From Prochlorococcus marinus str. MIT 9313 (GTDB lineage: Bacteria > Cyanobacteriota > Cyanobacteriia > PCC-6307 > Cyanobiaceae), in NCBI RefSeq assembly GCF_000011485.1, contig NC_005071.1, forward strand, positions 372,001-436,000: a DNA stretch of 64,000 bases, read 5' to 3'. The first letter of the stretch is position 1. Each line of letters begins with the position of its first letter. The notes beneath the pieces were generated by a model that was given only the letters and a program-made list of their open reading frames with translations, did not search any database and had not been told where the DNA came from. Shown here piece by piece: positions 1 through 8,927 of this stretch. Made by a program: the position numbers and the translations under genes.

Positions 1-606
1 GGCTGTGGCATTGACCTTCACATTGATGAGTCGCAAAGCCATCCTGCGGCTGGCTTAAAGCAACTGCTTTTAGTGCTTGATCGCATGTCAATCACAGTGC
101 CGATCACTTGTAGTCATGCCAGCAGCATGGGGTTGTTGCCGCCGGGAGCAGTGAGTCGTTTGGCTGATCGGATGGCGCATCATCGACTCAATGTGGTTTC
201 TCTGCCGCTGACCAATGGCTGGTTGTTGTCAAAGCAACCTCGTCGCACTCCTGTGGAGCGACCTCTGGCACCCATCCATCAACTCCAGCTGGCAGGCGTA
301 ACGGTGGCTGTGGGAGGCGACAACGTTCAAGATCCCTGGTTCCCGGTTGGCAACTTTGACCCTTTGGCATTGATGGCTTTTTCGTTGCCTTTGGCTCATC
401 TGGCACCTTGGCAGCGCTTAGGGCTTGCTCCTTTCACAACAGCGGCGGCCAGGGTGATGAGCCTATCTTGGGAGGGAACATTGCAGCCAGGCAGCCCAGC
501 CAACCTGCTGCTTTTGGAGGCTGGCAGCTGGGCTGAGGCCCTAGCTGTTCCACCCCGCCGGGAGGTGATTGTTGATGGAAACTGTCTGCAAGACCTAGAC
601 CAATAA
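1..606 (+). CDS. Cytosine deaminase-like amidohydrolase (3' part)
   Basis: The reading frame is open from the first base, so the gene starts before the window; 201 residues are visible. DLHIDES near the start resembles the metal-ligand/substrate motif of the CodA branch of the amidohydrolase superfamily, followed by TCSHASSMG and by GGDNVQDPW, typical of cytosine deaminase-like proteins. These enzymes hydrolyse an exocyclic amine from cytosine or related rings using a metal in a TIM barrel. The C-terminal part, with SPANLLLLEA, fits the usual composite beta domain. The family is clear; the real substrate is not, because related enzymes act on ammelides and creatinine. Confidence 0.8.
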   Translation, partial: GCGIDLHIDESQSHPAAGLKQLLLVLDRMSITVPITCSHASSMGLLPPGAVSRLADRMAHHRLNVVSLPLTNGWLLSKQPRRTPVERPLAPIHQLQLAGVTVAVGGDNVQDPWFPVGNFDPLALMAFSLPLAHLAPWQRLGLAPFTTAAARVMSLSWEGTLQPGSPANLLLLEAGSWAEALAVPPRREVIVDGNCLQDLDQ

Positions 607-711
607 GCGTCTTTCCTCAATCAAGAAAGAGCAGGTGTTTTATTGTTTGAATGTCGAAGTCTTTTGGGTTGCTATTCAACATTATTGTTTTTTTGATCCT
701 TGTTTTGAGCG

Positions 712-858
712 ATGGAAGAATTAATTAAGAGATATTTATCTGTAACGCTGAGGGGATCATGGCTTCGTGGTAATGACGGAATTCAAGGTGTTAAACCTTT
801 TTTAAAGATCAGATTTTGCTCTAAAAGTTGTGAGCCTATTAAGGCTGATGGACTTTAA
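712..858 (+). CDS. Possible small protein, 48 aa
   Basis: An ATG-started frame of 48 codons lies alone in an AT-rich gap. The product is basic, with a Lys/Arg-rich start (MEELIKRYL) and two cysteines near the end. There is only a weak GAG upstream as ribosome site. I recognise no family. It could equally be a chance frame or gene debris; the rest of the gap (607-711 and 859-1064) shows nothing definable. Confidence 0.22.
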   Translation: MEELIKRYLSVTLRGSWLRGNDGIQGVKPFLKIRFCSKSCEPIKADGL

Positions 859-1064
859 CGGAGAAACTGGTATTGATTGTGGAACTTGCACATGTAACTA
901 TAGTTCTATGGGTAGAGATATTATTTAGATGTAGTTACTAATAGTGGCTTTATAGGTCTATGTAGGGGGTGGTTTGCTTCGACTTTGAAAGTTAAATGAG
1001 CTGCTAAGTCTAGAGATCTAACCGCTTTGGAGGCTCGCTTGGCTGCTTAACGTTTGCTCTGTCG

Positions 1065-2444
1065 ATGGATTGCCGCTATCAATTTGTCTTAGCGGTTTGG
1101 CCAATGACCAGCACCAGACTCCTTGCCGATTGTTGTGCCGAGCTGACGGCCGTTGCTGATTTGGAGCTCATTGATGCGCCGGTTGAGTTGAAGCGCTTTT
1201 CAAGGGATGCCTATGACTTCTCTCCTGTATTGCGTGAGCAGCTGGAGGGCTGTTGCGCCGATGTTGTTGTCCGCCCCCACACGGTGGCGGCGGTGGCGGT
1301 TGTGGCTGGTGCTTGTACAAGGCATGGCATCCCCTTAACACTGAGAGGTGCAGGAACAGGGAACTACGGCCAGTGCGTTCCTCTCCAGGGGGGGGTGGTC
1401 ATGCTGATGGGTGCACTTTCTAAGGTTCGGCATCTCGATCCCGACACGGGAGTGGTGACGGTCGAGTCGGGCTGTTTGCTGCGCGATCTAGATCAACATC
1501 TTTCTCGCCTTGGTCGGCAGCTGCGTCTGCTGCCATCCAGTTGGCGAAGTGCTTCGGTGGGTGGATTCGTGGCTGGCGGCTCGGGTGGGATTGGTTCGGT
1601 GCGTTGGGGCTTCTTGCGTGATCCGGGCCATCTGTTGGCCTTGGAGGTCGTGACTGCTGAGGATTCGCCCCGCCAGTTGCAGTTGGATGCGGCTGGATCA
1701 GAGGCCCTCAATCATGCTTATGGCAGCAATGGCATCATCACGGCCTTGAGCTTGGCAACTGCTCCGGCTGTCGCCTGGCAGGAAGTGATGATCGATTGTG
1801 AGGATTGGTCAGAGGCCGTGGCTCTTGCGCTCCGCTGTACTCGTGCAGCGGTTGATCTTCATCTCTGTAGCTTGCATGAGCGACCAATTGTCGATCAGCT
1901 ACCACACTGGTGTGGTGCTTCTAATGGCCAGCATCGCCTGCTGCTACTCGTCGCTCCAGATGGTGTGAGCACCCTGGAGCGTCTGGCAGAAGAGGCAGGA
2001 GCTCATTGCAAGGTATGGGGACAAGAGGCTGATCGGGGTGGCACAGGGTTGCGTGAGCTCACCTGGAACCACACCACGATGCATATGCGTGCTGTGGATC
2101 CCGACTGGACTTACTTGCAGATGCTTTTGCCACAGCCTGAGTTAGCTGCCATGAAGGTTCTCAAGCAGCAATGGGGCGATGATCTTCTTTGGCATCTGGA
2201 GGCGGTGCGACAACAGGGTGTTCAACGCTTGGCGGCGTTACCCATCGTTCGCTGGCGCGGCCGACAGTCGTTGGAGCAGTTGATGAACGATTGCAGGCAG
2301 CTTGGGGCTGTTGTGTTCAACCCCCATGTGATCACTGTTGAAGATGGGGGGCTTGGGGTTGTTGATGCCGATCAGGTGGCGGCTAAGTGTCGTTATGACC
2401 CCAAGGGTGTGCTCAATCCAGGCAAGCTGAGGGGCTGCTTGTAG
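1065..2444 (+). CDS. FAD-binding oxidase/dehydrogenase (GlcD/PCMH type)
   Basis: A 459-residue flavoprotein of the glycolate oxidase GlcD / vanillyl-alcohol oxidase superfamily. The FAD pyrophosphate loop is seen at residues 94-103 (RGAGTGNYGQ), with a second glycine-rich FAD stretch at 165-178 (VGGFVAGGSGGIGS), and the protein ends with the usual NPGKL-type closing motif. Such enzymes oxidise 2-hydroxy acids or similar alcohols. The substrate cannot be told from the sequence. An ATG at 1104 is an alternative start and would remove a 13-residue leader not needed for the domain; neither start has a strong ribosome site. Confidence 0.85.
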   Translation: MDCRYQFVLAVWPMTSTRLLADCCAELTAVADLELIDAPVELKRFSRDAYDFSPVLREQLEGCCADVVVRPHTVAAVAVVAGACTRHGIPLTLRGAGTGNYGQCVPLQGGVVMLMGALSKVRHLDPDTGVVTVESGCLLRDLDQHLSRLGRQLRLLPSSWRSASVGGFVAGGSGGIGSVRWGFLRDPGHLLALEVVTAEDSPRQLQLDAAGSEALNHAYGSNGIITALSLATAPAVAWQEVMIDCEDWSEAVALALRCTRAAVDLHLCSLHERPIVDQLPHWCGASNGQHRLLLLVAPDGVSTLERLAEEAGAHCKVWGQEADRGGTGLRELTWNHTTMHMRAVDPDWTYLQMLLPQPELAAMKVLKQQWGDDLLWHLEAVRQQGVQRLAALPIVRWRGRQSLEQLMNDCRQLGAVVFNPHVITVEDGGLGVVDADQVAAKCRYDPKGVLNPGKLRGCL

Positions 2445-2625
2445 AAGTTCGTTCCAAACGTTGAGAATCCAAGCTCAAATTGTGCTACTGGTACCAATCC
2501 ACTGTTTAGAAAAGACTTGGATAAGAAGAGCATTAATCCTGTTCTTAGTGGTGCGTTGTGCTCTATTGAGCATTTCCAATTGCCTCGTTGTGGATAGCTC
2601 GAGACCGAAAAGAGGCAGGGAGTCA

Positions 2626-2666
2626 TTACCTGGCTTCCTCAGTAAAGAACAGTGGAAGCCAGGTAA
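2626..2666. repeat. 13-bp perfect inverted repeat (hairpin)
   Basis: TTACCTGGCTTCC at 2626-2638 is the exact reverse complement of 2654-2666, separated by 15 bases. No T-tract follows on either strand, so it is not a standard intrinsic terminator. It lies 180 bases after the FAD oxidase gene and could stabilise the 3' end of its mRNA or be a remnant of a mobile hairpin. Confidence 0.6.
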
Positions 2667-2742
2667 AGACAGTTGTTGAATTCCTCTAGTACTTTCCTCC
2701 GTTCAGCTTTTGCTGCTGTTCTCGTGGGTTGTTTGGACAGGA

Positions 2743-2943
2743 TTAGGTAAAGGCTTGGATAAATAGATCAGTGAACAGTTCTTTGTCAGGCTTTTGAATG
2801 GCTTGAGTAAGTAAAGCCGCAGCTTGCAAACGCTTTTGGACTTTCTTGAAGTTTCTGTATTTAGCAGAAAAAACCGCATAGGGCTTCGGGGGGGGTGTTA
2901 AATAGCGGTGGGTTTTAATCCAGCTATTTGATATATGGAAAAT
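2743..2943 (-). pseudogene. Open stretch without start codon, possible gene remnant
   Basis: On the minus strand 66 codons are open with no ATG, GTG or TTG at the head. The translation is rich in Lys, Gln and Ala (for example KKVQKRLQAAALLTQAIQK) with a PPPKPY segment, which looks more protein-like than the other frames. No family recognised. A frame of this length without stops can arise by chance, so this is only a hint of a decayed gene. Confidence 0.18.
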
Positions 2944-2983
2944 CTATTAGTTGATTTGCGTAAGCGTAGAAGCCATGTTCTGG

Positions 2984-3019
2984 ACATATATCGCCCTGTA
3001 GAATAAGGGCGATATATGT
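2984..3019. repeat. 14-bp perfect inverted repeat downstream of the acidic orphan gene
   Basis: ACATATATCGCCCT (2984-2997) pairs perfectly with 3006-3019, with an 8-base loop. It sits 12 bases beyond the stop codon of the minus-strand gene at 3032-3979, the place expected for a transcript end. The U-run of a classical intrinsic terminator is missing, so termination or 3'-end protection is inference. Confidence 0.55.
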
Positions 3020-3031
3020 GCATGATCTAAA

Positions 3032-3979
3032 TCAGAAAATAGCCTCCGTTGCTGTTCGTATTCCTGTTAGCATTGGTAACTCTTCTACTTGGTTGAGAGT
3101 TGGCGAGTGATTGGCTTGAGAATTTCCAATCTGCTCATGAACCATGGGTTCTAGTTCAAATGCAATCGAAGCATCCATAATCTCGAATTGAGAATTAACA
3201 AACATCTCTTCTTTTAGGTTGCCAGTTAACTCATCAATTTGTTCGCTAATATACCAGCGCCCTCTGGCTTCGGATTCGGGTGTAATGTCATCTCCTTCAC
3301 CTCCCTCTGGCTCTTCAGATTCATTACCTTCCGTCTCTGATTGATTGTCATCATTGGACTCATCCTTCTCTGGTTCTTCTTCTTTTTCCTCTTGTTTGTT
3401 TAGATTGTCGTATTCCTCCTTGGTAATTATATTGCCATCTTTATCTTTGTACTGATCTACGACGTCATTCTCATAGTGGCTTGTCCCATTGGCGTTTTTG
3501 GTTTCTGTGCCTTGGACGCTTCCGTCAGGTCGGACCGTTGTCGTTCTTGTGTATCCATCACCTTCTTCTGTATGCATATGATAGTCGCCCGTTGTGTGTC
3601 CTAGTGCTTGACTCATGATGAGATCTTGCAATTCATCTACTGAATTCATTACGTTATTAACAAATTCATTGCGGATATCTATTCCCAATGTTGGATCAAT
3701 TTGGTTCTCATTAATGAAGTCATTCAAATATTCTAAATTGTTGTTTTCAATGTGATTGCCAAGGATTGGGTCAGGCCCAAAATTTTCGAAGTAGGGAGTC
3801 AGCGCATCCACTCTTGAAGAAGATGCTTCGGGCTGGATAGGTGATTCAACAGTTGCAGCAGTGTTTAATTCCACAGCTTGTTCCGAAATCAAAGTTGTGG
3901 TTGTGCGATTTGTGGAAGCAGTTGCTAATGGGGTGGCAACAACTTTGGTTGTGCTCCTAGAAGATGTTGAACGAGCCAT
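3032..3979 (-). CDS. Unrecognised acidic protein, 315 aa
   Basis: I do not recognise this protein. The first 50 residues are Ser/Thr-rich and basic (MARSTSSRSTTKV). The middle contains Asn/Asp-rich text and a segment RPDGSVQGTETKNANG that reads like a rhs/RTX-type turn-rich motif. Residues of roughly 190-240 form a strongly acidic low-complexity stretch of Glu, Asp, Ser and Asn, then comes an ordered C-terminal part with GRWYISEQIDELTG. No signal peptide or membrane helix is visible. A perfect hairpin follows the stop codon. Composition is unlike the neighbours, suggesting lineage-specific origin or acquisition. Confidence 0.6.
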   Translation of the reverse strand: MARSTSSRSTTKVVATPLATASTNRTTTTLISEQAVELNTAATVESPIQPEASSSRVDALTPYFENFGPDPILGNHIENNNLEYLNDFINENQIDPTLGIDIRNEFVNNVMNSVDELQDLIMSQALGHTTGDYHMHTEEGDGYTRTTTVRPDGSVQGTETKNANGTSHYENDVVDQYKDKDGNIITKEEYDNLNKQEEKEEEPEKDESNDDNQSETEGNESEEPEGGEGDDITPESEARGRWYISEQIDELTGNLKEEMFVNSQFEIMDASIAFELEPMVHEQIGNSQANHSPTLNQVEELPMLTGIRTATEAIF

Positions 3980-4366
3980 TGGTTTCTATGGGTAAGGTTT
4001 TTGCATCGAAGGGTTCTCTCCGATGCACAAACAATCGCTTAATTAGGTTGCTCGGCTTGTGACTTGCTTCACAGATGCCTGTGATGTTGATTAAGAGAGA
4101 TTTGAATCTCCCCAAAAAAAACTTTCAACGCTTGAGAGTACAACTTGTCTAGGCTGTTTTGAGAATCATTTTCCACGCCTCGATGGAGTTGTGGAGGCCA
4201 ACCTTTTTGCAGTGGTCGATCTCTGCTTGTCTTTGTTCTGCTGACTGGAGGTGGGTGGTCTTCAGAGCAATAATGTTTTAGGCAAAGAGGCTGGTCGGGG
4301 TGCTAGGGAGTGATGTATTGCTAGCGATGTCGAAAAGCCCAGGGGCTGCTTTTAACAGCCGTTTGC
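3980..4366. other. Intergenic stretch, possible debris
   Basis: No complete gene seen. It should hold the promoter of the acidic orphan gene near 4000. On the minus strand, 4149-4277 is open for 42 codons without a start codon at its head (reading ...AEQRQAEIDHCKKVGLHNS...), which could be the end of a decayed small gene, but the length is within chance. Confidence 0.3.
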
Positions 4367-4906
4367 TCAGCAATTCAAGCTCTCAAAGGTTGCGATGCCG
4401 GTGATCTGGTTGATGCCGTCCGCATCAAGGCAAAGGCGGCGCTGGTCATCAAGATCGAGTAGCGCATCGCTGAAGTCGGCACCATCAATCTGCGCTCCTG
4501 CGAAGCTGCTGCCTGAGGCAATCACCCCTTTGAGGACACAATTGCGCAGATCCGTATCGACGAAGTCGACACGATCCATCAGTGCATCAGAGAGGTCAGC
4601 GCCGCTGAAGTTTGATTGGGTAAAGGTTCCTTGGGTGAGGATCGCGCCATGCAGATTGCTGTTGCTGAAGTCGGCAGCTCTTGCAACGGCACCAGCGAAG
4701 GATGAGTTGGAGAGGTCTTGTGCGTGGAAGTCTTTCCCGTTTTGGTTGGTGAGGGTGTAGTCCAGTCGTTCTTGGAATAGAGCCCGATCCTGTAGCCCAA
4801 CCCCTGAACTGGTGTCGAGAGCCTGCGCAGGGATAGCGATCAGCAGGCAAAGCATCCAGCCCAAAAATTTCATCAGGTTTTGACGTTGCGACAACGAGCT
4901 CGGCAT
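4367..4906 (-). CDS. Exported pentapeptide-repeat protein
   Basis: 179 residues. A signal peptide is visible at 1-29 (hydrophobic core LGWMLCLLIAI, cleavage site AQA), so the protein is exported, in cyanobacteria to the thylakoid lumen or periplasm. Residues of about 60-150 form pentapeptide repeats of the A(D/N)LXX kind (FSNSNLHGAIL, NFSGADLSDAL), which fold as a right-handed beta helix. No catalytic motif; the role of such lumenal proteins is generally unknown. It starts 21 bases after folC on the same strand and is probably the last gene of the argD-folC transcript. Confidence 0.85.
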   Translation of the reverse strand: MPSSLSQRQNLMKFLGWMLCLLIAIPAQALDTSSGVGLQDRALFQERLDYTLTNQNGKDFHAQDLSNSSFAGAVARAADFSNSNLHGAILTQGTFTQSNFSGADLSDALMDRVDFVDTDLRNCVLKGVIASGSSFAGAQIDGADFSDALLDLDDQRRLCLDADGINQITGIATFESLNC

Positions 4907-4927
4907 CGGCTTTACGGCAGGACCCTT

Positions 4928-6169
4928 TCACTCTGCCTGGATGGTTTGCTTTGCGAGAAGATCACCTAATAAATAGAGGGAACCAGCTACAACTGGAGGT
5001 GGATTTGGCCATCGATTCTGTTTGAGCAGGATGGAGAAGACCTGTTCAACATTGTCAGCAGATTGGAGTTGGCTTGATAGGTCGGGGCAGTGTGCTGCGA
5101 GTTGGTGCTGCGTCCAGCTGCAGTGTTCCGGCACCGGCACGATCCAAGCCAGATCGCTTGGCTTGAGTAAATGGCGAAGCATGGCTGGTGCTTGCTTGTG
5201 GGCCTGTAGACCAAGCACCCAGCAAACCCCAAACTCTTGATTGCTCCAGTGCTGCCGCTCGTGGGCCAACCGTTCGGCTGCTGGTGGGTTATGGGCACCA
5301 TCAATTAGCACTGGCTGGCTTTGCCAGTGAACGGTCTGCAGTCGTGCAGGCCAGTAGGCGTGGGCCAGCCCTGTGCGAATGACGTCTTGATTGAGTCGCC
5401 AGCCAAGTGGGGCCAGGGATTCAAGAGCACCCTTGGCTACCGCCGCGTTCTGCCGTTGCAAGACTCCTGGCAGTCCCAAGTCCCAGTTCTCTGGGAGGGG
5501 TGAAACCCATTGCAAGCGGGCCTGTTGATGTTTTGCCTTGTCTTCAAGAATGCTTGCCACTTCAGTTTGTTGACGAGCACTGATCACAGCAGCCCCAGGA
5601 CTGATGACGGCGCTTTTTTCTGCTGTTATCTCTTTAAGGCTGTAACCAAGGTGTTCGCAGTGGTCGAGGCCGATGTTGGCCATGGCAATGATTGGTCTGT
5701 ATGGATGAGCTGTGGTGGCATCGAGGCGTCCTCCGAGGCCTACCTCAAGCACAAGCAGCTCTACCTCGCGGGATCTGAAGTGATCAAAAGCCGTGGCAAT
5801 CAACAGCTCGAAGGGGGTGAGTCGGTGGGTTTGGGCAAGGGGTTGAAGGGCGGTGAGTCGTTGGCGTAGCTCAACGATTGAGATCGGCTCACCATCGCTG
5901 CTGATCCGTTCACACCAGCTCACGAGGTGAGGAGAGGTGGTCAGCCCCACGCGAATGCCAGCAGCCTTAAGGCTGCTGGCAATGAAGCTGGCGATAGACC
6001 CTTTGCCATTGGTCCCTACGACCTGAATGGCTGGAATAGAGGCACAGGGGTTTCCCATGGCCTGCAGTGCTTGTTGCATGCGCTCAAGATCAAGATCCAT
6101 CCCCCGCTGATCAAAACGAGGAATCAGATCGCTTAAATCTTCCTTGCTTGGACTTGTGGGTTTGGACAC
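4928..6169 (-). CDS. folC: Folylpolyglutamate synthase / dihydrofolate synthase
   Basis: 413 residues, normal for FolC. This cytosolic Mur-ligase-family enzyme adds glutamate to dihydropteroate or folates with ATP. The P-loop GTNGKGS is at 52-58, followed by TSPHLVSWCERI, the folate-ligase signature, and LEVGLGGRLDATT in the centre. The start is GTG, directly abutting the argD stop codon (TAAGTG) with no spacer, which suggests translational coupling. Together with argD and the following pentapeptide gene it forms an apparent operon. Confidence 0.95.
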   Translation of the reverse strand: MSKPTSPSKEDLSDLIPRFDQRGMDLDLERMQQALQAMGNPCASIPAIQVVGTNGKGSIASFIASSLKAAGIRVGLTTSPHLVSWCERISSDGEPISIVELRQRLTALQPLAQTHRLTPFELLIATAFDHFRSREVELLVLEVGLGGRLDATTAHPYRPIIAMANIGLDHCEHLGYSLKEITAEKSAVISPGAAVISARQQTEVASILEDKAKHQQARLQWVSPLPENWDLGLPGVLQRQNAAVAKGALESLAPLGWRLNQDVIRTGLAHAYWPARLQTVHWQSQPVLIDGAHNPPAAERLAHERQHWSNQEFGVCWVLGLQAHKQAPAMLRHLLKPSDLAWIVPVPEHCSWTQHQLAAHCPDLSSQLQSADNVEQVFSILLKQNRWPNPPPVVAGSLYLLGDLLAKQTIQAE

Positions 6170-7351
6170 TTAGCGGAAGTGCGCCAGGGTGGCCTCCAGA
6201 CGTTGGAGCAGTTGGCGGATTTCGCTTGGTTTGATGATCAGCGGCGGCACCATGCGCACAACCTTTGGACCTGCTGCTATCACCAGTAGCTTTTCTTCAA
6301 GGGCGGCCTGGGCGACATTTGGTGCTGTGAATGTGCTCTCGTCTTGGAGCACCAATCCTTGCAGTAGCCCCCAGCCTCGTACCCCTTTGAGTTGCCTCGG
6401 GAAACGTTGCACCAGGTCAGTGAGGCCTTCGCGCAGCTGTGCGCCTCGTTGCTGGACCTTTGCGATCAAACCCCGTCGTTCGATCTCCTTGGCAACTGTG
6501 AGAGCTGCCTTGCAAGCAAAGGGATTGCCGCCAAAAGTACTGGCGTGGTCACCTGGTTCGAAAAGATCAGCGTGCTGTTTAACAAGTAACGCTCCGATGG
6601 CATGGCCTCCCCCGAGTCCTTTGGCCAAGGTGAAGGCATCTGGTTCGATCCCAAGCTGCTGATACCCCCACCAGTTGCCACAACGGCCCATCCCGACCTG
6701 AACTTCATCAAAGATCAGCAGGATCTGATGCTGGCTACAGAGTTCTCTAAGGCGCCTGAAGAAGCCTGCTTCGCCTGGATTGACGCCACCCTCACCTTGT
6801 AGTGGTTCGATTAGCACGGCGGCAACAGAGGGCCCCTGAGCTTCGAGGCGATTTAGCTGCTGCTCGAAGGCTTGGAGGTTATTGAACGGGAAAAATTCAA
6901 ATCCCTCAACCATGGGTTCGAAACCTTTGTGGAAGTTGGGCTGACCTGTGGCACTTATCGCAGCAAGTGTGCGGCCGTGGAAACTGGAATTAGCGGTGAG
7001 AATGATTGGCCGATCAATGCCGCGACGGCGATGACCGTGTTTGCGAGCCAGCTTGATGGCGGCTTCGTTGGCTTCTGCACCGGAATTGCAGAAGAACACG
7101 CTGTCTGCACAGCTGTTTTCTACTAACCAATGGGCAAGAGCCTCTTGTTCAGGAATCCGATACAGATTAGAAACATGCTGAAGTTGTTTCAGCTGCTGGC
7201 CAAGAGAGCGACGCAGGGCCCGGTCACTGTGACCGAGGGCGCAGGTCGCGATACCGGCAACCGCGTCAAGGTATTGATGACCATGGTCATCCCATACCCA
7301 GCATCCTTTCCCGCGTAACAGAGTGACGGGAAAACGTTTGTAGGTGCCCAT
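6170..7351 (-). CDS. argD: Acetylornithine aminotransferase
   Basis: PLP-dependent class III aminotransferase of arginine synthesis, converting N-acetylglutamate semialdehyde to N-acetylornithine. Counting from the ATG at 7351 (MGTYKRFPV), the NSGAEANE loop is at 89-96, DEVQVGMGR near 215, and the PLP-binding lysine is K244 in LAKGLGGG. The frame stays open for 28 further codons upstream, but those codons read through the tRNA-Leu gene and must be excluded. The start codon is only eight bases after the tRNA, so argD may be cotranscribed with it and released by tRNA processing. folC follows without a gap. Confidence 0.95.
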   Translation of the reverse strand: MGTYKRFPVTLLRGKGCWVWDDHGHQYLDAVAGIATCALGHSDRALRRSLGQQLKQLQHVSNLYRIPEQEALAHWLVENSCADSVFFCNSGAEANEAAIKLARKHGHRRRGIDRPIILTANSSFHGRTLAAISATGQPNFHKGFEPMVEGFEFFPFNNLQAFEQQLNRLEAQGPSVAAVLIEPLQGEGGVNPGEAGFFRRLRELCSQHQILLIFDEVQVGMGRCGNWWGYQQLGIEPDAFTLAKGLGGGHAIGALLVKQHADLFEPGDHASTFGGNPFACKAALTVAKEIERRGLIAKVQQRGAQLREGLTDLVQRFPRQLKGVRGWGLLQGLVLQDESTFTAPNVAQAALEEKLLVIAAGPKVVRMVPPLIIKPSEIRQLLQRLEATLAHFR

Positions 7352-7359
7352 CACAGCAG

Positions 7360-7441
7360 TGGGAGCGGTGGGACTTGAACCCACATGCCCGAAGGCGCTG
7401 GATTTTGAATCCAGTGCGTCTACCAATTCCGCCACGCTCCC
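7360..7441 (-). tRNA. tRNA-Leu(CAA)
   Basis: An 82-nt class II tRNA on the minus strand. The acceptor stem GGGAGCG pairs with CGCTCCC, the anticodon stem CTGGA/TCCAG encloses TTCAAAA, giving anticodon CAA, and a long variable arm and GGTTCAAGTCC T-loop follow. CCA is not encoded. It lies between murA and argD on the same strand. Confidence 0.95.
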
Positions 7442-7464
7442 TTGGAGGTGATGTTATGCCAGGG

Positions 7465-8769
7465 TCATCCTGAGGGCTGATGCCGAAGGATATGGGCTCC
7501 AGATGCATTCAATTTGGTTTCAATCTCGTCATAACCGCGATCGAGGTGGTTGAGGCCATCAACTTGACTGATGCCGTGTGCGGCAAGGCCTGCTAACACG
7601 AGCGCCGCTGCGGCTCTTAAGTCGTTACCACTAACTGGTGCAGCACTTAGCTGGGGGATGCCTTCGACCACAGCCGTGTTTCCTTGAAGACGAATCGAAG
7701 CGCCCATTCTTTGCAGCTCAGCGACATGTTGCATGCGGTTTTCGTAGATCTTTTCTGTCACCACGCTTGTGCCTTTGGCTGTGGTTAATAGGGCCATAAA
7801 GGGGGCCTGCAAGTCCGTTGGGAAGCCTGGGAAAGGTTGGGTGATGATGTCAACACCATGAAGATCCCCCGGGATAAGAGTGATTCCTTGCTTGTCAATC
7901 TCAAGGGTGCAGCCGCAATCTCTCAGTTTCTGGAGCACGGCATTGAGATGCTCAGGGATGACTGGAGACACTCGAACAATCGAGCGGGTGATTGCCGCTG
8001 CTATCAGGAAGGTCCCTGCTTCAATGCGATCAGGGATTACCGAATAGTTGCAGCCGTGTAAACGTTCAACGCCTTCGATGGTGATGATTGGACCACCAGC
8101 ACCGCTTACACGAGCACCCATGGCATTGAGCATTTTGGCCAGGTCTTGAACCTCAGGCTCCTGGGCAGCGTTTTCGATGGTGCTAGTGCCTTCCGCCAAC
8201 ACAGCTGCCATGAGAATGGTCTCGGTTGCACCGACACTTGGGCAGTCGAGCACGATTGCAGCACCTTTAAGTCGCCGTGACGTTCCTGGCACTGAAGCTG
8301 TGACAACGCCATGCTCAACTTTCACCATGGCACCAAGAGCTTTAAGCCCTCTGATGTGCTCAACAACAGGCCGGGCTCCGATGCGGCAACCACCCGGCAG
8401 GGGGACTTTGGCGTGACCGAGTCGTCCTAGCAGTGGGCCAATGCAGAAAAAGCTAGCTCTAAGGCCATTGACTAGATCGTAGGGAGGTTCGGCGTGATGA
8501 AGGCCATCAGCCTGCAGCCAAACGGTCTCCTGACTCCGTTTTACTCGTACCCCCAAGGAGGCGAGGATGTCTGCCATTCCCTGGATATCTGTGAGCTGGG
8601 GGACATTGTGCAGCTCAAGGGGGCCTTCGCTGAGAAGGGCTGAGGTCATGAGCACGAGGGCAGAATTCTTAGCTCCGCTGACTTTCAGCTCTCTGGAAAG
8701 AGTATGTCCGCCTTGAATCTCCAGATGCGGCTTGAGAATCTCTTGAGATATGGATACCGCTGCGGGCAT
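7465..8769 (-). CDS. murA: UDP-N-acetylglucosamine 1-carboxyvinyltransferase
   Basis: 434 residues. MurA makes the first committed step of peptidoglycan synthesis, transferring enolpyruvate from PEP to UDP-GlcNAc in the cytosol. The substrate-binding Lys-Asn pair is at 34-35 (SGAKNSA), and the catalytic cysteine is C128 in PGGCRIGARP, the residue attacked by fosfomycin. Motifs such as FPTDLQAPFMAL and the DLRAAAALVLAGL segment near the C-terminus are typical. The tRNA-Leu gene follows on the same strand after 23 bases. Confidence 0.96.
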   Translation of the reverse strand: MPAAVSISQEILKPHLEIQGGHTLSRELKVSGAKNSALVLMTSALLSEGPLELHNVPQLTDIQGMADILASLGVRVKRSQETVWLQADGLHHAEPPYDLVNGLRASFFCIGPLLGRLGHAKVPLPGGCRIGARPVVEHIRGLKALGAMVKVEHGVVTASVPGTSRRLKGAAIVLDCPSVGATETILMAAVLAEGTSTIENAAQEPEVQDLAKMLNAMGARVSGAGGPIITIEGVERLHGCNYSVIPDRIEAGTFLIAAAITRSIVRVSPVIPEHLNAVLQKLRDCGCTLEIDKQGITLIPGDLHGVDIITQPFPGFPTDLQAPFMALLTTAKGTSVVTEKIYENRMQHVAELQRMGASIRLQGNTAVVEGIPQLSAAPVSGNDLRAAAALVLAGLAAHGISQVDGLNHLDRGYDEIETKLNASGAHILRHQPSG

Positions 8770-8927
8770 GTCCCGTTAATTATTCTTGAACGAAGACATA
8801 TTGACAATTACAGGTGAGACAGTCTAGACGTCCAGACCTCAAACTGGTTCAAAACTGTCAGGTTGAGATAAGGCTGGCTGGCAGTCGATGTCTTATCGTC
8901 TTTATGTCGCTTGCGCGACGCACGCCA

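Noticed and set aside
7352-7435. 28-residue N-terminal extension of ArgD in frame
   Set aside because: These codons are the tRNA-Leu(CAA) gene read on the minus strand; the ATG at 7351 gives a normal ArgD start.
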